From: Streptosporangiaceae bacterium
Lineage (GTDB): Bacteria; Actinomycetota; Actinomycetes; Streptosporangiales; Streptosporangiaceae
Assembly: GCA_025934635.1 (NCBI GenBank)
Contig: JAICWX010000099.1
Location: 1 to 26,301, forward strand
Direction: 5' to 3'
DNA length: 26,301 bases
The first letter of the stretch is position 1. Each line of letters begins with the position of its first letter. Under the pieces are notes generated by a model, which had not been told where the DNA came from, ran no database searches, and worked only from the letters and a program-made list of their open reading frames with translations. Shown here one piece after another: positions 6,405-13,821 of this stretch. The position numbers and the translations under genes were made by a program.

Positions 6405-7430
6405 ATGCAGGTGGCCGGTTCGAGCCGGAGCAGGGTGGCGGTACGGTCCGCCGCTCCGGCGACGCCGTCCCGGGCTTCCTCGGCGACGCCGGCCCGGGCT
6501 CCCTCGTGGGGGCGGGTGCTGGCCACCACCATCCGCCTGTGGACTGCCCGGCGGGTACCCCGGATGCGCCGCCCGGGCGTGGCGCTGCTGGTGGCACTCG
6601 GCCTGGCCATCGCGGCCGGCGCCGTCGTCGGCGCCATCCAGCTCACCACTACCTCGGCCCGGACGGCGGCGGGCAGCCCGCCGCGCGACCCGGCGCGGGC
6701 CAGCACCCCGGCCCGGGCCGCCGCGACCCCCGGCGGACTGGCCGCGGCGTGGGTCGCCGGGCAGCTCAGCAGCGACCAGAGCATCGCGTGCGACACGCGG
6801 ATGTGCGCCGCGCTCGCCGCGGACGGCGTCGCCGCGGGCCGCCTGGTGCCGCTGGCCTCGGCCACGGCCGCACCGGGGGCCAACGTCGTCGTCACCTCCC
6901 CGGCCGGTACCGCCCAGGTCAGCCCGGACGCGCCGGTGCTGCTGGCGAGCTTCGGGACCGGCGCCAGCCAGGTCGAGGTGCGCGCGGCCGCCCCGGGCGG
7001 GGCCGCCGCCTACGCCAAGGCGCTGCAGGCCGACCTCGCCGCCCGCCGGACCGGCGGCGGGCAGCTGCTGCACAGCCAGACCCTGCAGGTCAGCGCCCAG
7101 GCCGCCGCGCAGCTGCAGGCGGGCCAGGTCGATTCCCGGCTGCTGATCATGCTCGCGATGCTGGCCTCGGAGCACTCCTGGCAGGTGGTCGCGTTCGGCG
7201 GCGCCTCCCCCGGGGTGCCGCTGACGGACGCCCCGCTGCGGCAGATGACCATCACCGGGCCGGACGCCCAGGCGGTGGCCGGCGCGCTGGCCATGGTCCG
7301 CGCGCAGCTCGCGCCCTACGCCCCGGCCCGGTCCGCCACCGTCCGGCTGGCGGGCGGCCAGCCGGCGCTGCGTATCGACTTCGCCGCACCCGGTCCGCTC
7401 GGGCTGCTGACCGGCACGGCTTCTTCATAA
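6405..7430 (+). CDS. Single-pass membrane protein of unknown function, sortase neighbour
   Basis: A 341-residue protein from ATG 6405; a TTG two codons earlier (6399) is an alternative start and neither has a strong ribosome binding site. After a cytoplasmic Ser/Ala/Arg-rich tail comes APSWGRVLATTIRLWTARRV (about 32-51), close in sequence to the pre-membrane motif of the adjoining sortase. A membrane helix follows (about 58-79), then an Ala/Pro-rich linker and an outer domain. The outer domain has two nearby cysteines (ACDTRMCAAL) that may form a disulfide. It also contains QLLHSQTLQVSAQAAAQLQA, GQVDSRLLIMLAMLA and a final LRIDFAAPGPLGLL. I recall proteins of this layout beside sortase and DUF4397 genes in other actinomycetes but know of no assigned function. 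It probably works with the sortase at the cell surface. Confidence 0.75.
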   Translation: MQVAGSSRSRVAVRSAAPATPSRASSATPARAPSWGRVLATTIRLWTARRVPRMRRPGVALLVALGLAIAAGAVVGAIQLTTTSARTAAGSPPRDPARASTPARAAATPGGLAAAWVAGQLSSDQSIACDTRMCAALAADGVAAGRLVPLASATAAPGANVVVTSPAGTAQVSPDAPVLLASFGTGASQVEVRAAAPGGAAAYAKALQADLAARRTGGGQLLHSQTLQVSAQAAAQLQAGQVDSRLLIMLAMLASEHSWQVVAFGGASPGVPLTDAPLRQMTITGPDAQAVAGALAMVRAQLAPYAPARSATVRLAGGQPALRIDFAAPGPLGLLTGTASS

Positions 7431-7516
7431 CAGCACTGCTTCTTCGTCACGAGCTTCCCGGTAAGAGCACCGCTTTTCTGGTTAAATCGGTCCCTGAGTG
7501 ACGGAAGGGAGCAGCG

Positions 7517-8410
7517 ATGGGGCTAGGGAAGCGGCTCGTCCGGCTCGCACTGCTCGCCACCCTGCTCGGCGGGACCGTCGCCGTCCTGGCGCCGCCGGCC
7601 TTCGCCATCGGGAAACCGGGCGCCGCCGCGAACCAGGGCTTCGTGCGCTGCGCCAACCTGTCGCCCGGTACGCCGGAGGACATCTACCTGTACCCGTTCG
7701 GCGATCCGATGCATCCGACCGTGCTGATGCACGACGGCTACGGCAGCGTGTCCACCTACCTGCCGGTCAAGTCCGGCCAGTACACGGTGGCGATGCGCCC
7801 GGTCGGCGCGGCGGCCTCCAGTCCCCCGTCGGTCTCGACCAGCTTCATGGTGAGCGCCGGGGCCAGCTACACGGTGGCCAGCATCGGCCCTGCCTCCGCC
7901 CGGAAGCTGCAGGTCCTGACGGACCAGGTCGCCGGCCAGGCCGGCTCGCAGGTGCTGGTCCGGGTCATCCAGGCGTCGGTAAGGCAGCCCCGGGTCACGG
8001 TCAGCGTGGGCGCCGACGTCCTCGCCCGGCAACTGGCCTTCGGCAACGCCACCTCGTACCAGGCCATCAAGCCGGGCACGCCGGTGGTCAGGTTCACCGC
8101 GGCGGGCGGCCGGGCCGCCATGCCGGTGCGGCTGGCGCCTGGTTCGGTGCACACGATCGTGGTGCTCGACGGGGCGGCCGGGTCCAAGCTGAAGATCGAC
8201 AACGTGACCGACGCGGCCAGGGGTCCGGCTGTGCCGAAGGGCGGCGCCGCGACGGGGATGGGCGGGACGGCACCGGAGGCCGGCGGGCCGGGTCTGGTGC
8301 CGTGGCTGGCCACGCTGGCGGGCGGGCTGCTGCTGGCGGCGGCCGGCGGGTTCGGCCTGCGCCGGTCGCGGCGCGCGGTGGCCGCCGATCGCGAGCCCGT
8401 GCGCAAGTAG
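7517..8410 (+). CDS. Secreted DUF4397 domain protein, C-terminally anchored
   Basis: A 297-residue exported protein. It has a signal peptide with a cut expected after AFA (residue 30), two beta-rich domain halves of the DUF4397 type (about 40-125 and 140-215) containing VRCANLSPGTPEDIYLYPFG and VRVIQASVRQPRVTVSV, and a Gly/Pro-rich linker. The tail has one hydrophobic helix (PWLATLAGGLLLAAAGGFGL) followed by RRSRR. That tail has the shape of a wall-sorting signal, but no LPXTG or LAXTG is present; the nearest sequence in front of the helix is APEAGGPG. It may be a substrate of the sortase two genes upstream with a degenerate signal, or simply stay in the membrane. Start ATG 7517 follows a strong GGAAGGGAG site. 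Confidence 0.85.
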   Translation: MGLGKRLVRLALLATLLGGTVAVLAPPAFAIGKPGAAANQGFVRCANLSPGTPEDIYLYPFGDPMHPTVLMHDGYGSVSTYLPVKSGQYTVAMRPVGAAASSPPSVSTSFMVSAGASYTVASIGPASARKLQVLTDQVAGQAGSQVLVRVIQASVRQPRVTVSVGADVLARQLAFGNATSYQAIKPGTPVVRFTAAGGRAAMPVRLAPGSVHTIVVLDGAAGSKLKIDNVTDAARGPAVPKGGAATGMGGTAPEAGGPGLVPWLATLAGGLLLAAAGGFGLRRSRRAVAADREPVRK

Positions 8411-8479
8411 CCGCCGGGCGGGGGCTCGCCGAACCCGAAGGGCCACGGCTCCGCTCTTCCCTCTCACGACCCGCGTGTA

Positions 8480-8513
8480 TTACTCTTAGTCATTAATATG
8501 TGACGTAATGTAA
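8480..8513 (+). promoter_or_regulatory. Two tandem BldD-like boxes upstream of LCP gene
   Basis: TTACTCTTAGTCA (8480-8492) matches all but one specified position of TNACNC(A/T)GNGTNA, and TGACGTAATGTAA (8501-8513) fits TNAC-N5-GTNA with two central mismatches. Their starts are 21 bp apart, two helical turns, so dimers would sit on the same DNA face. A possible -10 hexamer (TAATAT, 8494-8499) lies between them. The stretch is markedly AT-rich against its surroundings and lies about 150 bp before the start codon. Confidence 0.55.
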
Positions 8514-8544
8514 AAGAAGGCGGGTCGGGGGAAGGTCCGAAAGA

Positions 8545-8659
8545 GTGCACGCCGGGGAGCACACGGCGATCAGGGCCCAAGGCTAATCCGGGCCGCACGT
8601 CACGACGGCGGCCGGCCCGCTGAACCGCAGGGCCACCTAAATGCGGACAGACGGGGGAG
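8545..8659 (+). promoter_or_regulatory. Long, possibly structured leader of the LCP gene
   Basis: Between the boxes and the start codon lies about 150 nt of untranslated sequence with several potential small stems: CGCCG 8550-8554 with CGGCG 8564-8568; GGCCC 8574-8578 with GGGCC 8590-8594; CCGCA 8625-8629 with TGCGG 8642-8646. The ribosome site GGGGGAGA follows directly at 8652-8659. It does not match a riboswitch class that I can recognise; the consensus parts of the c-di-AMP (ydaO) type are not clear here. Confidence 0.3.
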
Positions 8660-8662
8660 ACA

Positions 8663-9712
8663 ATGTCCGATGTCACCGACATCACAGTAGGCAGCAAAGA
8701 CGAGCATCCGGGCGGGGATGCCGGCGACCGCTGGGCGCGGCCGCCCCGGCGTAAGCGCCGCCGCGCCTGGCGGATCGCGCTGATCGCGGTCGGCTCGATC
8801 TTCGGCTTGGTGATCGCGCTCGCGGTGGGCAGCTACGCGTACGTCAACCACGTGGTGAGCAGCATCCCGCGGATACCTGTCGCGTACCTGGTCCCGGCGG
8901 GCGCGCCTGGCAGCGGGCCGGGGCAGACATTCCTGGTCACCTCGTCCCAGACCAACCCGAATGGGACGACCATCCGCGATCAGTCCCTGGGCAAGCAGGC
9001 CAACCTCGTGATGCTCCTGCACATCGACGCCGACGGTAAGCACGGCGGAGCCGTGGCGATCCCGCAGGACACTGTGGTCAACGTCCCGGGGGCCGGCGCC
9101 CGCCCGCTGTTCTACGCCCTCGAGAAAGGCGGCCCGAGCCTGCTGGTGCACACCGTCAGCCAGGTCACCGGGGTTGCCATCAACCACTACGCGCGGATCG
9201 ACTTCAGCCACATCACGAGCTTCGTGAACGCGATCGGCGGGGTAGACGTCACGATCCCGCGGGCGACCAACAGCTTCGGGCACACCTTCAAGGCCGGCGT
9301 CAACCATCTCACCGGCATCACCGCTATCTACTACGCCCGCGAGCCGACGCTGAACGACCAGAACCGGGCGCTGCGCCAGGCGAACTTCGTCCGCGCGCTC
9401 CTCACCAAGGTCGCCAACGACCATCTAGTCACCAACCCGCTGACCATGGTCAGGGTGCTCAACTCGATCACCAAGGCGCTGACCGTGGACAGCAACATGA
9501 ACAATTCGCAGGTCGCCTCGCTGGCCAGGAATTTCGGCCGTCTCGGCGGCAGCGCCGGAACCTTCGTGGTCACTCCGACGCATACGGTGAACGGCACGCA
9601 GGTCCTGAACAATCCGCTCGCCGGCCAGCTCTGGACGGCCATCAAGCACGATTCGATCGCGGCCTTCGCCAAGCAGCACCCGGCTACGCTGACACCGACC
9701 GTGGTACCGTGA
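8663..9712 (+). CDS. LytR-CpsA-Psr (LCP) family protein, divergent
   Basis: A 349-residue membrane protein. It has a cytoplasmic basic tail (RRKRRR, 29-34), one helix (about 37-58) and an outer LCP domain (about 112-250): NLVMLLHIDADGKHGGAVAI, GGPSLLVHTVSQVTGVAINH, YARIDFSHITSFVNAIGGVD, NHLTGITAIYYARE, NRALRQANFVRALL. LCP enzymes move a polyprenyl-linked polysaccharide onto peptidoglycan. In standard members the first strand begins RSD and the next motif is SIPRDS; here these read KQANLVM and AIPQDT (132-137), so the Asp and Arg that contact the pyrophosphate are replaced, while the later arginines (YYAREP, RALRQ) remain. A divergent subgroup or loss of the normal reaction is possible. An extra C-terminal domain of about 100 residues follows. 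Start ATG 8663 has GGGGGAGA in front. It probably serves the polysaccharide made by the genes to the right. Confidence 0.88.
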   Translation: MSDVTDITVGSKDEHPGGDAGDRWARPPRRKRRRAWRIALIAVGSIFGLVIALAVGSYAYVNHVVSSIPRIPVAYLVPAGAPGSGPGQTFLVTSSQTNPNGTTIRDQSLGKQANLVMLLHIDADGKHGGAVAIPQDTVVNVPGAGARPLFYALEKGGPSLLVHTVSQVTGVAINHYARIDFSHITSFVNAIGGVDVTIPRATNSFGHTFKAGVNHLTGITAIYYAREPTLNDQNRALRQANFVRALLTKVANDHLVTNPLTMVRVLNSITKALTVDSNMNNSQVASLARNFGRLGGSAGTFVVTPTHTVNGTQVLNNPLAGQLWTAIKHDSIAAFAKQHPATLTPTVVP

Positions 9713-9753
9713 CGCGGCTCGTGGCGCCGGCCTGACCGAGCCGGATGCTGAAG

Positions 9754-9793
9754 CGGCGCCGGGTCCCCTCGGGGGCCCGGCGCCGTTTGGTTT
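9754..9793 (+). terminator. Intrinsic terminator after LCP gene
   Basis: Fifteen-bp arms (9754-9768 and 9771-9785), with all pairs standard except one G-U, form a very stable GC-rich hairpin with a minimal loop, followed by TTTGGTTT. It begins 41 bp after the stop codon and also separates this gene from the convergent lipoprotein gene. Confidence 0.85.
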
Positions 9794-9805
9794 GCGGGGG
9801 TGTGG

Positions 9806-10339
9806 TTACCAGACGGTGATGTTGGAGGCGCGCATGGCGGCGTACCAGGCGTCGTAGTCCTGGGCGGTGGTGCCGTAGCCGGCGCCGGGCTGGAGCAGGT
9901 TCGCCACGGTGATGAACTTGTGCAGCATGTGCCTGTAGGCGGCCCGGTTGTGGCTGGGCAGCAGGCGGGGGGTGGCGAGGATCTTGTGCGCCTGGCTGCG
10001 GACGACGCGGGCGTCGGCCTCGAAGATCAGGTGGTTGGCGACGGTGTCGGAATGATCTTCGATCTCCAGGGCCAGGGCCAGCGTGTCGACGGCGTCGTTG
10101 AAGTCCGCCTGGGCCTGGCCGCCGGGTGAGGCCAGCCACGCCAGTGACGGGTCAACGGTCGCGGGCCTGATGACCGCGGCCGTCTGCGTCTTGACCTGGG
10201 CCGGGCTGGCGGTGGCGGGGTGGCTGGCGGTGGCGGGGTGCGCGGGGGCGGCGGCGTGGTGGGCGGTCCCGCACCCGGAGACGACGGCGATGACGGCAGC
10301 GGCGGTGGCGGTCGCGGCGGCGATGCGGTTCAGCTTCAT
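9806..10339 (-). CDS. Small secreted lipoprotein, function unknown
   Basis: A 177-residue protein with a lipoprotein signal: basic start (MKLNR), hydrophobic stretch, and lipobox VSGC with Cys23 as the lipidated residue. A Thr/Ala/His/Pro-rich linker with an internal direct repeat (HPATASHPATAS) leads to a compact helical domain of about 110 residues (LAWLASPGGQAQADFNDAVD, RLLPSHNRAAYRHMLHKFIT, QDYDAWYAAMRASNITVW). I do not recognise the domain. The gene stands alone, convergent to the LCP gene; start ATG 10339-10337 has GGAAGGG at a good distance. It probably sits on the outer face of the membrane. Confidence 0.8.
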   Translation of the reverse strand: MKLNRIAAATATAAAVIAVVSGCGTAHHAAAPAHPATASHPATASPAQVKTQTAAVIRPATVDPSLAWLASPGGQAQADFNDAVDTLALALEIEDHSDTVANHLIFEADARVVRSQAHKILATPRLLPSHNRAAYRHMLHKFITVANLLQPGAGYGTTAQDYDAWYAAMRASNITVW

Positions 10340-10797
10340 GACTTGCCCTTCCCGGCGGCCTCGCAGATCGAGCCCGGATGTTTCGGCTTTATCGCGGGAC
10401 CGAGGGAAATTTCATTTGCCCCTGAATCACGGCCGGCAATTAATTCCCGGCCCGGTTATCCCGCTTCCTTGCTTGCAAGATCAGTCTCATCCGCAGCAGT
10501 TGCGACTCGATTCGCCCGACAGTTGCATCCCGGTAGCAGGCACAATTCCTATTGCCGGCCGGGGCTTCGGCCAGATAATCACGGAATGGGTCGGAAAATC
10601 AATTTTGTCTCTTTTGATGGCTTATAACAGGGGTCTTCAAGCTTGAGCGCGTGACGAGACACGGGCCTTCAGCCGCGGTCTCTGAGGGTTCCGCGGTTGT
10701 CCTGGTTTGAGCGGCAAGGGTCTGTGCTGGGGTTCGCTCGTTGAGCGAGTGAGCGGCTCCGCCTGCCTCGCCCGCCGTGCCAGGCACGCACTTGATG

Positions 10798-10970
10798 CTT
10801 GGCGTCGAAGAACGTCAGCACCCGGCCGAGGGCCTCCTGCTGGCGACGCTCGGCCAGCGTGGCGTGCTTGCGTCCGGGAACTCCACGGCAATGAAGTTGG
10901 CGCCCAGTTCGCGGCGAAGGGTGTCGAAGCGGATGCCGACCCCAGGGTCGCGCTCGTAGCGCGGGCCGGG
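10798..10970 (-). pseudogene. Alpha/beta-hydrolase-like C-terminal relic
   Basis: On the minus strand the segment PGPRYERDPGVGIRFDTLRR ELGANFIAVEFP (10970 to about 10876) reads like a true protein. It then loses its frame; adding one base at about 10874 restores GRKHATLAERRQQEALGRVL and TFFDAK, ending near 10798. The reconstructed piece resembles the C-terminal end of a dienelactone-hydrolase-type alpha/beta hydrolase, including a likely catalytic His in GRKHAT. No upstream part of such an enzyme can be read, so this is a truncated and frameshifted fragment. The family assignment is tentative. Confidence 0.4.
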
Positions 10971-11270
10971 CACCTGGGAACCGGCGGCGGCCTTGGTCTT
11001 GACCGACTCCAGGTCGCCGGGGCTGAGTCCCAGGTCAGCCTGGCGCGCCTTACCTACCGGTGTCGGCGAGGCCGGCTGGGCGAGCACGGCTGCGGCGACG
11101 GGCGCGTCGGCCGGACCGTGGCCGTGCCTCCCGCTGTCCGCCGGCCCGAAATCCTGGATAGCCGGCTGCAGAGCTTCCGCAGCTTCCGGGTTTGCCTTGC
11201 GGCCCGCGCTGCGTCGAGCGGGACATGGTGCGGTCGACGTGGACAAGGGTGCCAGGGGCGACTACTCTGT

Positions 11271-11283
11271 TTACTCAGAGTAA
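11271..11283. promoter_or_regulatory. Perfect BldD-like box upstream of sugar-nucleotide operon
   Basis: TTACTCAGAGTAA is a perfect 13-bp palindrome and satisfies every specified position of the Streptomyces BldD consensus TNACNC(A/T)GNGTNA. It is embedded in a short AT-rich stretch (GTAATTTAATGAG) about 143 bp before the dehydrogenase start. BldD represses developmental and surface genes when bound to c-di-GMP (known for Streptomyces); use here is inferred. Confidence 0.65.
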
Positions 11284-11425
11284 TTTAATGAGAGCTATGT
11301 GTCACAGAAGGTGGTAGAAGGGGACAAGAGCCGCCATGTGACGCCGACGCCACCGAACCAGGGGGGAATGTGGCTGGCGACCGGTCAAGACCGGAAACTT
11401 CAGCGCGATCGCCGGGAGGCGGCCG

Positions 11426-12685
11426 GTGAGCGCCGTCGCGGTGGTCGGTCTCGGGTACGTCGGCCTGCCGCTGGCGATGCGGGCCGTGGCGGCCGGGCAC
11501 GACGTGACCGGCTATGACACCGATGCGGGCCGGGTGAAGCGGCTGGAAGCCGGGGAGAGCTACGTCGAGGACGTACCTGCGGGCGAGATCGCTGCGGCGC
11601 TCGAATCCGGGCGGTTCCGGCCATCGTCGAGTGCCGATGCTTGCGCGGGGTTCGACGTCGCCCTGATCACCGTGCCCACGCCGTTGCGCGACGGCCTGCC
11701 CGACCTGATCTACCTCGAGGCCGCCGGCCGCACGCTGGCCCGCTATCTGCGCCCAGGAGCGACGGTCATCGTCGAGTCCACGTCTTATCCCGGGACCACC
11801 CAGGAGCAGGTCCTTCGATGGCTCGAGGACGGGTCCGGACTGCTCGCGGGGCCCGACTTTCATCTCGGCTACAGCCCGGAGCGCATCGACCCGGGGAACC
11901 GCGTGTGGACCCTGACCACGACGCCGAAGATCGTCTCCGGCATCGACGAGGCCTCGCTGGCCGCGGTAGAGGAGTTCTACCGCGGCATCGTGGACCGGAC
12001 GGTGGCCGTGTCCTCCCCGCGCGAGGCCGAGCTGGCCAAGCTCATCGAGAACACCTTCCGGCACGTGAACATCGCGCTCGTGAACGAGCTGGCCATGTTC
12101 GGGCGCGAGCTCGGCGTCGACGTGTGGGAGGCCATCGAGGCCGCCTCCACCAAGCCGTTCGGGTTCATGCGGTTCAATCCCGGGCCCGGGGTGGGCGGGC
12201 ACTGCCTGCCGATCGACCCGTCATACCTGTCGTGGCGGGTGGAGCGGACTCTTGGCCAGCGATTCAGGTTCGTAGAGCTGGCCAACGACATCAACAGCCA
12301 CATGCCGGACTACGTGGTCCGGCGGCTGCTGCTGGCGCTGAACGAGTGCGGCCGGGCCGTCAAGGGAGCCAGGATCCTGCTGCTCGGGCTCGCCTACAAG
12401 AAGAACACCGGTGACGCGCGGGAGTCGCCCGCCATCCGGATCGCCGAGTTGCTGCTCGGGATGGGGGCGCAGGTCCGGGCGGCCGACCCGCTGGTCACCG
12501 AGCCAGCCGTCGTCGGCCCGGGCGTGGCCCGCGTCGACGCCACCCCCGAGGAGATCGCCGCAGCCGACATCGTGGTGCTGCTCACCGAGCACGACGCCTT
12601 CCCGTTCGGCGAGATCGGCCGCCACGCCCGGTACGTGCTGGACTGCCGACGGGTCCTGTCCGGTCCCAACGTCGAGACGCTGTGA
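11426..12685 (+). CDS. Nucleotide-sugar 6-dehydrogenase (UDP-ManNAc/GlcNAc dehydrogenase type)
   Basis: A 419-residue enzyme of the UDP-glucose/UDP-ManNAc dehydrogenase family, which oxidises C6 of a UDP-sugar twice with NAD to give a uronic acid. GLGYVG (8-13) binds NAD. VPTPL, ESTSYPGTT and YSPERIDPGN (149-158) are family landmarks. Lys205 and Asn209 in AELAKLIENTFRHVNIALVN and Cys260 in GPGVGGHCLPIDP form the active site. A C-terminal UDP-binding domain carries GLAYKKNTGDARESPA. YSPERI with FGFMRFNPGPGVGGHC is typical of the N-acetyl-hexosamine branch, and the next gene is the epimerase that makes UDP-ManNAc, so UDP-ManNAcA is the likely product. Start GTG 11426 has GGGAGG in front; the stop overlaps the next start as GTGA. 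Confidence 0.92.
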   Translation: MSAVAVVGLGYVGLPLAMRAVAAGHDVTGYDTDAGRVKRLEAGESYVEDVPAGEIAAALESGRFRPSSSADACAGFDVALITVPTPLRDGLPDLIYLEAAGRTLARYLRPGATVIVESTSYPGTTQEQVLRWLEDGSGLLAGPDFHLGYSPERIDPGNRVWTLTTTPKIVSGIDEASLAAVEEFYRGIVDRTVAVSSPREAELAKLIENTFRHVNIALVNELAMFGRELGVDVWEAIEAASTKPFGFMRFNPGPGVGGHCLPIDPSYLSWRVERTLGQRFRFVELANDINSHMPDYVVRRLLLALNECGRAVKGARILLLGLAYKKNTGDARESPAIRIAELLLGMGAQVRAADPLVTEPAVVGPGVARVDATPEEIAAADIVVLLTEHDAFPFGEIGRHARYVLDCRRVLSGPNVETL

Positions 12686-13821
12686 CCGTGCACGTCGTCT
12701 GCGTGGCCGGCGCCCGGCCCAACTTCATGAAGGTCAAGCCGGTGATGGACGCGCTGGAGCAGCGCGGGGCGCGGGTCACCCTGGTGCACACCGGGCAGCA
12801 CTACGACGCCGCGATGAGCGAGGTGTTCTTCGCCGAGCTCGGCCTGCGCCGTCCCGACCACCTCCTCGGGGCGGGTTCGGGCACCCACGCGGTGCAGACC
12901 AGCCGGGTGATGACGGCGTTCGAGCCGCTGGTGGCGGAGCTGACTCCCGATGTAGTGGTCGTGACCGGCGACGTCAACTCGACGCTGGCCTGCGCGCTGG
13001 TCGCGGCCAAGCTCGGGATACCGCTCGCGCACGTCGAGGCGGGCCTGCGCAGCCGCGACCGGTCGATGCCCGAGGAGATCAACCGGATCGTCACCGACCG
13101 GGTCAGCGACTACCTGTTCGCCCCGTCCGAGGACGCGGTGGACAACCTCTGGGCCGAGGGGTTCGGGCCGGCCCACGTGCACCTGGTCGGCAACGTCATG
13201 GTGGATACCCTGCTGGCGAATGCCGACCGGGCCGCCGACCGGGGGACGCTGGCCGGGTTCGGCTTGCGGCCAGGGCAGTACGGCCTGGTGACACTGCACC
13301 GGCCTGCCAACGTGGACGACCCGGCCGTGCTCGGCGCGCTGTTGCCCGCGCTCGCTGAGATCTCCCGCGCTTGCCCGCTCGTGCTGCCCGCCCATCCGCG
13401 CGTGAACGGCCGGCTGCAGGGCGCGGGGCTTCCCGCATCGATGCGGATCATTCCTCCGCTCGGCTACCTCGACTTCATCACGCTGGAGGCGTCGGCGCGG
13501 CTGGTGCTGACCGATTCCGGCGGGGTACAGGAGGAAACCACCGTGCTCGGGGTCCCGTGCCTGACGCTCCGGGACACCACCGAGCGGCCGATCACGCTTA
13601 CCGAAGGCACGAACCAGCTGGTCGGGCGCGACCCGGCCGCGATCGTCAAGGCGGCACACCAGGTGATGGTGTCACCGCCGCCCCGGCCGCGCAGTCCGGC
13701 CCTGTGGGATGGGCAGGCGGGCCAGCGGATAGCGGCTGCCCTGGTCGCCGGCCATGAACTTCCTCGGAAGAGCGCCGATCAGGCCGATATTGTCACACCG
13801 TCCACGAAACATCTTCCCTGA
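12682..13821 (+). CDS. wecB: UDP-N-acetylglucosamine 2-epimerase (non-hydrolysing)
   Basis: A 379-residue GT-B-fold epimerase converting UDP-GlcNAc to UDP-ManNAc. The N terminus has GARPNFMKVKPV; the acid/base residues correspond to Asp97 (TGDVNST), Glu119 (HVEAGLRS) and Glu131/132 (MPEEINR). His206 is in TLHRPANVDD, and DSGGVQEE (278-285) binds the nucleotide. It is translationally coupled (GTGA overlap) to the dehydrogenase upstream; together they supply a ManNAc uronate for the polysaccharide. Its last 29 bp overlap the convergent acyltransferase gene, and the tail after about residue 350 (RKSADQADIVTPSTKHLP) is not family-like, so the original stop may have been lost when the neighbour arrived. 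Confidence 0.93.
   Translation: MTVHVVCVAGARPNFMKVKPVMDALEQRGARVTLVHTGQHYDAAMSEVFFAELGLRRPDHLLGAGSGTHAVQTSRVMTAFEPLVAELTPDVVVVTGDVNSTLACALVAAKLGIPLAHVEAGLRSRDRSMPEEINRIVTDRVSDYLFAPSEDAVDNLWAEGFGPAHVHLVGNVMVDTLLANADRAADRGTLAGFGLRPGQYGLVTLHRPANVDDPAVLGALLPALAEISRACPLVLPAHPRVNGRLQGAGLPASMRIIPPLGYLDFITLEASARLVLTDSGGVQEETTVLGVPCLTLRDTTERPITLTEGTNQLVGRDPAAIVKAAHQVMVSPPPRPRSPALWDGQAGQRIAAALVAGHELPRKSADQADIVTPSTKHLP

Larger units (their letters stand above)
10340..11425. other. Gene-poor 1.1-kb region with relics and promoter DNA
   Basis: Nothing here looks like an intact gene. The first 280 bp, upstream of the lipoprotein gene, are AT-richer and include a GC stem GGCCGG/CCGGCC (10431-10452) around CAATTAATTC. 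A hydrolase-like relic lies at 10798-10970. Position 10735-10752 contains the small palindrome CTCGTTGAGCGAG. The last 150 bp carry the perfect BldD-like box (11271) and a probable leader for the dehydrogenase operon, with a CCGGTC-AA-GACCGG palindrome at 11381-11394. Confidence 0.6.

Noticed and set aside
7523..8467. 314-residue minus-strand frame opposite DUF4397 gene
   Set aside because: Low-complexity Arg/Pro/Gly/His sequence without domain; the plus-strand gene has signal peptide, domain and ribosome site.
8545..8659. c-di-AMP (ydaO) riboswitch
   Set aside because: Some GGGG and AATCC strings are reminiscent, but the paired pseudo-symmetric core cannot be laid out; left as an unassigned leader.
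10637..11288. Frames in the 10.6-11.3 kb gap as full genes
   Set aside because: None has a coherent domain, start signal and length; only a short hydrolase-like relic can be supported.
11381..11394. CCGGTCAAGACCGG as a terminator or RNA hairpin
   Set aside because: The loop is only two bases and no T-run follows; it is at best a DNA-level palindrome.
11285..12202. 305-residue minus-strand frame opposite the dehydrogenase
   Set aside because: Antisense shadow of a well-conserved enzyme gene.
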